From Diploptera punctata (taxonomy: Eukaryota; Arthropoda; Insecta; Blattodea; Blaberidae): DNA of 64,000 nt. The stretch lies in the NCBI GenBank assembly GCA_030220185.1, contig JASPKZ010004202.1:686001-750000 (forward strand), given 5' to 3'. A program made the translations under genes and the position numbers. Of the stretch, positions 63,032 to 64,000 are shown piece by piece. How positions within the stretch are numbered: the first letter of the stretch is position 1; every line of letters starts with the position of its first letter. The notes under the pieces are model-generated. The model ran no database searches, was not told the origin of the DNA, and saw nothing but the letters and a program-made list of their open reading frames with translations.

Positions 63032-63500
63032 AAATAATAGTTTTAAAAAACTAAAACAACACGCTTTATTAGAAAACCGAACTAAAAAAATGAAAAATAA
63101 TTTTAATTTCCAACACGCTTCGGATAAAATTAAACTGGTCAACAAAAAAATCATCTCCAACACATATAGAATAAAACTAGAGTTACCAACAAAAAGAAAA
63201 TAATTTTACCATCAAAACCGTGGGGTGCTTTTTTATGATTTTTACATTTTATTCTTAGATACTTTACTTTTACCAATATCTGTTTATTATCAAATATATT
63301 AATTGATGTAGAGCACCCCACGCTTTTGATGGTAAAATGATTTTCTTTTTGTTGGTAACTCTAATTTTATTCTATATGTGTTGGAGATGATTTTTTTGTT
63401 GACCACTTTAATTTTATGTGTTGGAAATTAAAATTATTTTTCATTTTTTAGTTCGGTTTTCTAATAAAGCGTGTTGTTTTAGTTTTTTAAACTATTATTT
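63032..63500. repeat. Rep-X palindrome
   Basis: Left arm 63032-63230 and right arm 63313-63500 are inverted copies of one sequence, apart from an extra 9-base segment in the left arm and a few changes. The 82-bp spacer is the remainder of the right copy, so the structure is a full-length minus-strand copy meeting a truncated plus-strand copy. A third copy lies at 62250-62456. Confidence 0.85.
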
Positions 63501-63714
63501 GTTTTTAAAATTGTTACGTTGAATTAAGTGCCATTGCATAATATTATGAGTCGTTTCAATGAATATTGATAACGAAAAATCAGTCGCAATGGTTTCTCTT
63601 CTAATCACTTTGAAACGCAGAGCACATTAAGAAATCTGATGAAATGTGAGAAATATTGTACAGTTGCTTTAAAAGCACGCAAATGCAGAAATATACGGAA
63701 TAGCTGTAAATTGG

Positions 63715-63790
63715 AACTAACTCGCTGGCACTAACGAATCTTTAGGTTCATGGCCGCGAAGACTTTAGCCCTCCATACATCCCTACACTG
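63715..63790 (-). mobile_element. LINE-A 3' tail fragment
   Basis: AACTCGCTGGCACTAACGAA, TTTAGGTTCATGGCCGCG and CTCCATACATCCCTAC. Confidence 0.75.
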
Positions 63791-63909
63791 TCAATCACTG
63801 TCATTATTTAAATCCAATTTAACTGCTATCTTAAGTCCCACACAATGAAAATATTAACTGCTTAACAACTATACGAGTAGCTTATTCAGCATATTTTATC
63901 TTTATATAT

Positions 63910-64000
63910 AATTCTTCTGTACGTGTGTTTGTCACTGAACTCCTCCTAAACGACTGGATCGATTTTGATGACATTTTTTGTGTGTCTTTGATTGGGTCCC
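63910..64000 (+). repeat. Rep-R fragment at window end
   Basis: ACTGAACTCCTCCTAAACGA, CTGGATCGATTTTGATGACA and TTTGTGTGTCTTTGATTGGG correspond to 19.25-19.33 kb; cut by the window edge. Confidence 0.55.

Noticed and set aside
56341..64000. Second exon of the Oatp gene
   Set aside because: No conserved Oatp segment after the donor was found; all frames there are repeat, LINE or SINE sequence.

Overview
The window looks like insect nuclear DNA that is mostly repeats. The mobile-element families (LINE C-terminal reading frames with motifs such as RLRWAGHVARM and FLRRTAGY, several tRNA-derived SINEs, long ATT-rich microsatellites) resemble what I recall from cockroach and termite genomes, and a large cockroach such as Periplaneta is my best guess. 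This is inference from memory, not a database result. There are no rRNA genes, bacterial-type genes or CRISPR arrays. Names used below are local labels. LINE-A has 3' coding motifs FEEVAEFKYLGTIITNRNE, LPVILYGCETWTL and RLRWAGHVARM, and ends in GTTA repeats. LINE-B has YGSEAWTL and FLRRTAGY and ends in GAA or ATC repeats. LINE-C has RREKIRNSVIREK and GRRGRGRPKTS. LINE-D has RRKLHSLSLLFKLLNS and ends in ATT repeats. LINE-E carries a restriction-like endonuclease C-terminus. PLE is a Penelope-like element. SINE-1 to SINE-8 are tRNA-like short elements. MITE-1 is a 0.6 kb non-coding element. Rep-N, -P, -Q, -R, -S, -T and -X are unclassified dispersed repeats.

Layout: 1-24 kb is a mosaic of truncated LINEs, MITE-1 copies and SINEs, many nested and some with visible target-site duplications, plus two DNA-transposon remnants (16.87-17.58 and 21.03-21.98 kb) and an inverted pair of tRNA-like modules (18.7-19.0 kb). 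24-40 kb holds a 42-bp minisatellite, a palindromic PLE insertion inside a SINE, a 0.4 kb GATA microsatellite, a LINE-E fragment between ATT arrays, LINE-B copies (one with YADD), a second PLE 3' end and a decayed DDE transposase. 40-55 kb is more LINE-A, LINE-B and LINE-D, paired MITE-1 copies and SINE clusters.

The only convincing host gene is at 55.5-56.4 kb on the plus strand: the first coding exon of an organic-anion-transporting polypeptide (Oatp/SLCO family, possibly Oatp74D-like), with a Kozak-like start, the first membrane segment and a consensus splice donor at 56341. No further exon was found, so the rest of the gene lies beyond the window or behind a long first intron. About 33 bp inside that intron begins a 3 kb array of 72-bp repeats (about 42 copies). 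Because 72 is a multiple of three, the minus strand is open for 1,037 codons, almost certainly by accident. The last 4 kb contains more LINE and SINE remnants, a tRNA-like module and a 0.47 kb palindrome.

Apart from the transporter exon nothing works together as a pathway; the window is chiefly a record of successive retrotransposon insertions. LINE boundaries are usually good to about 10-30 bp; where a target-site duplication is quoted they are good to a few bases.
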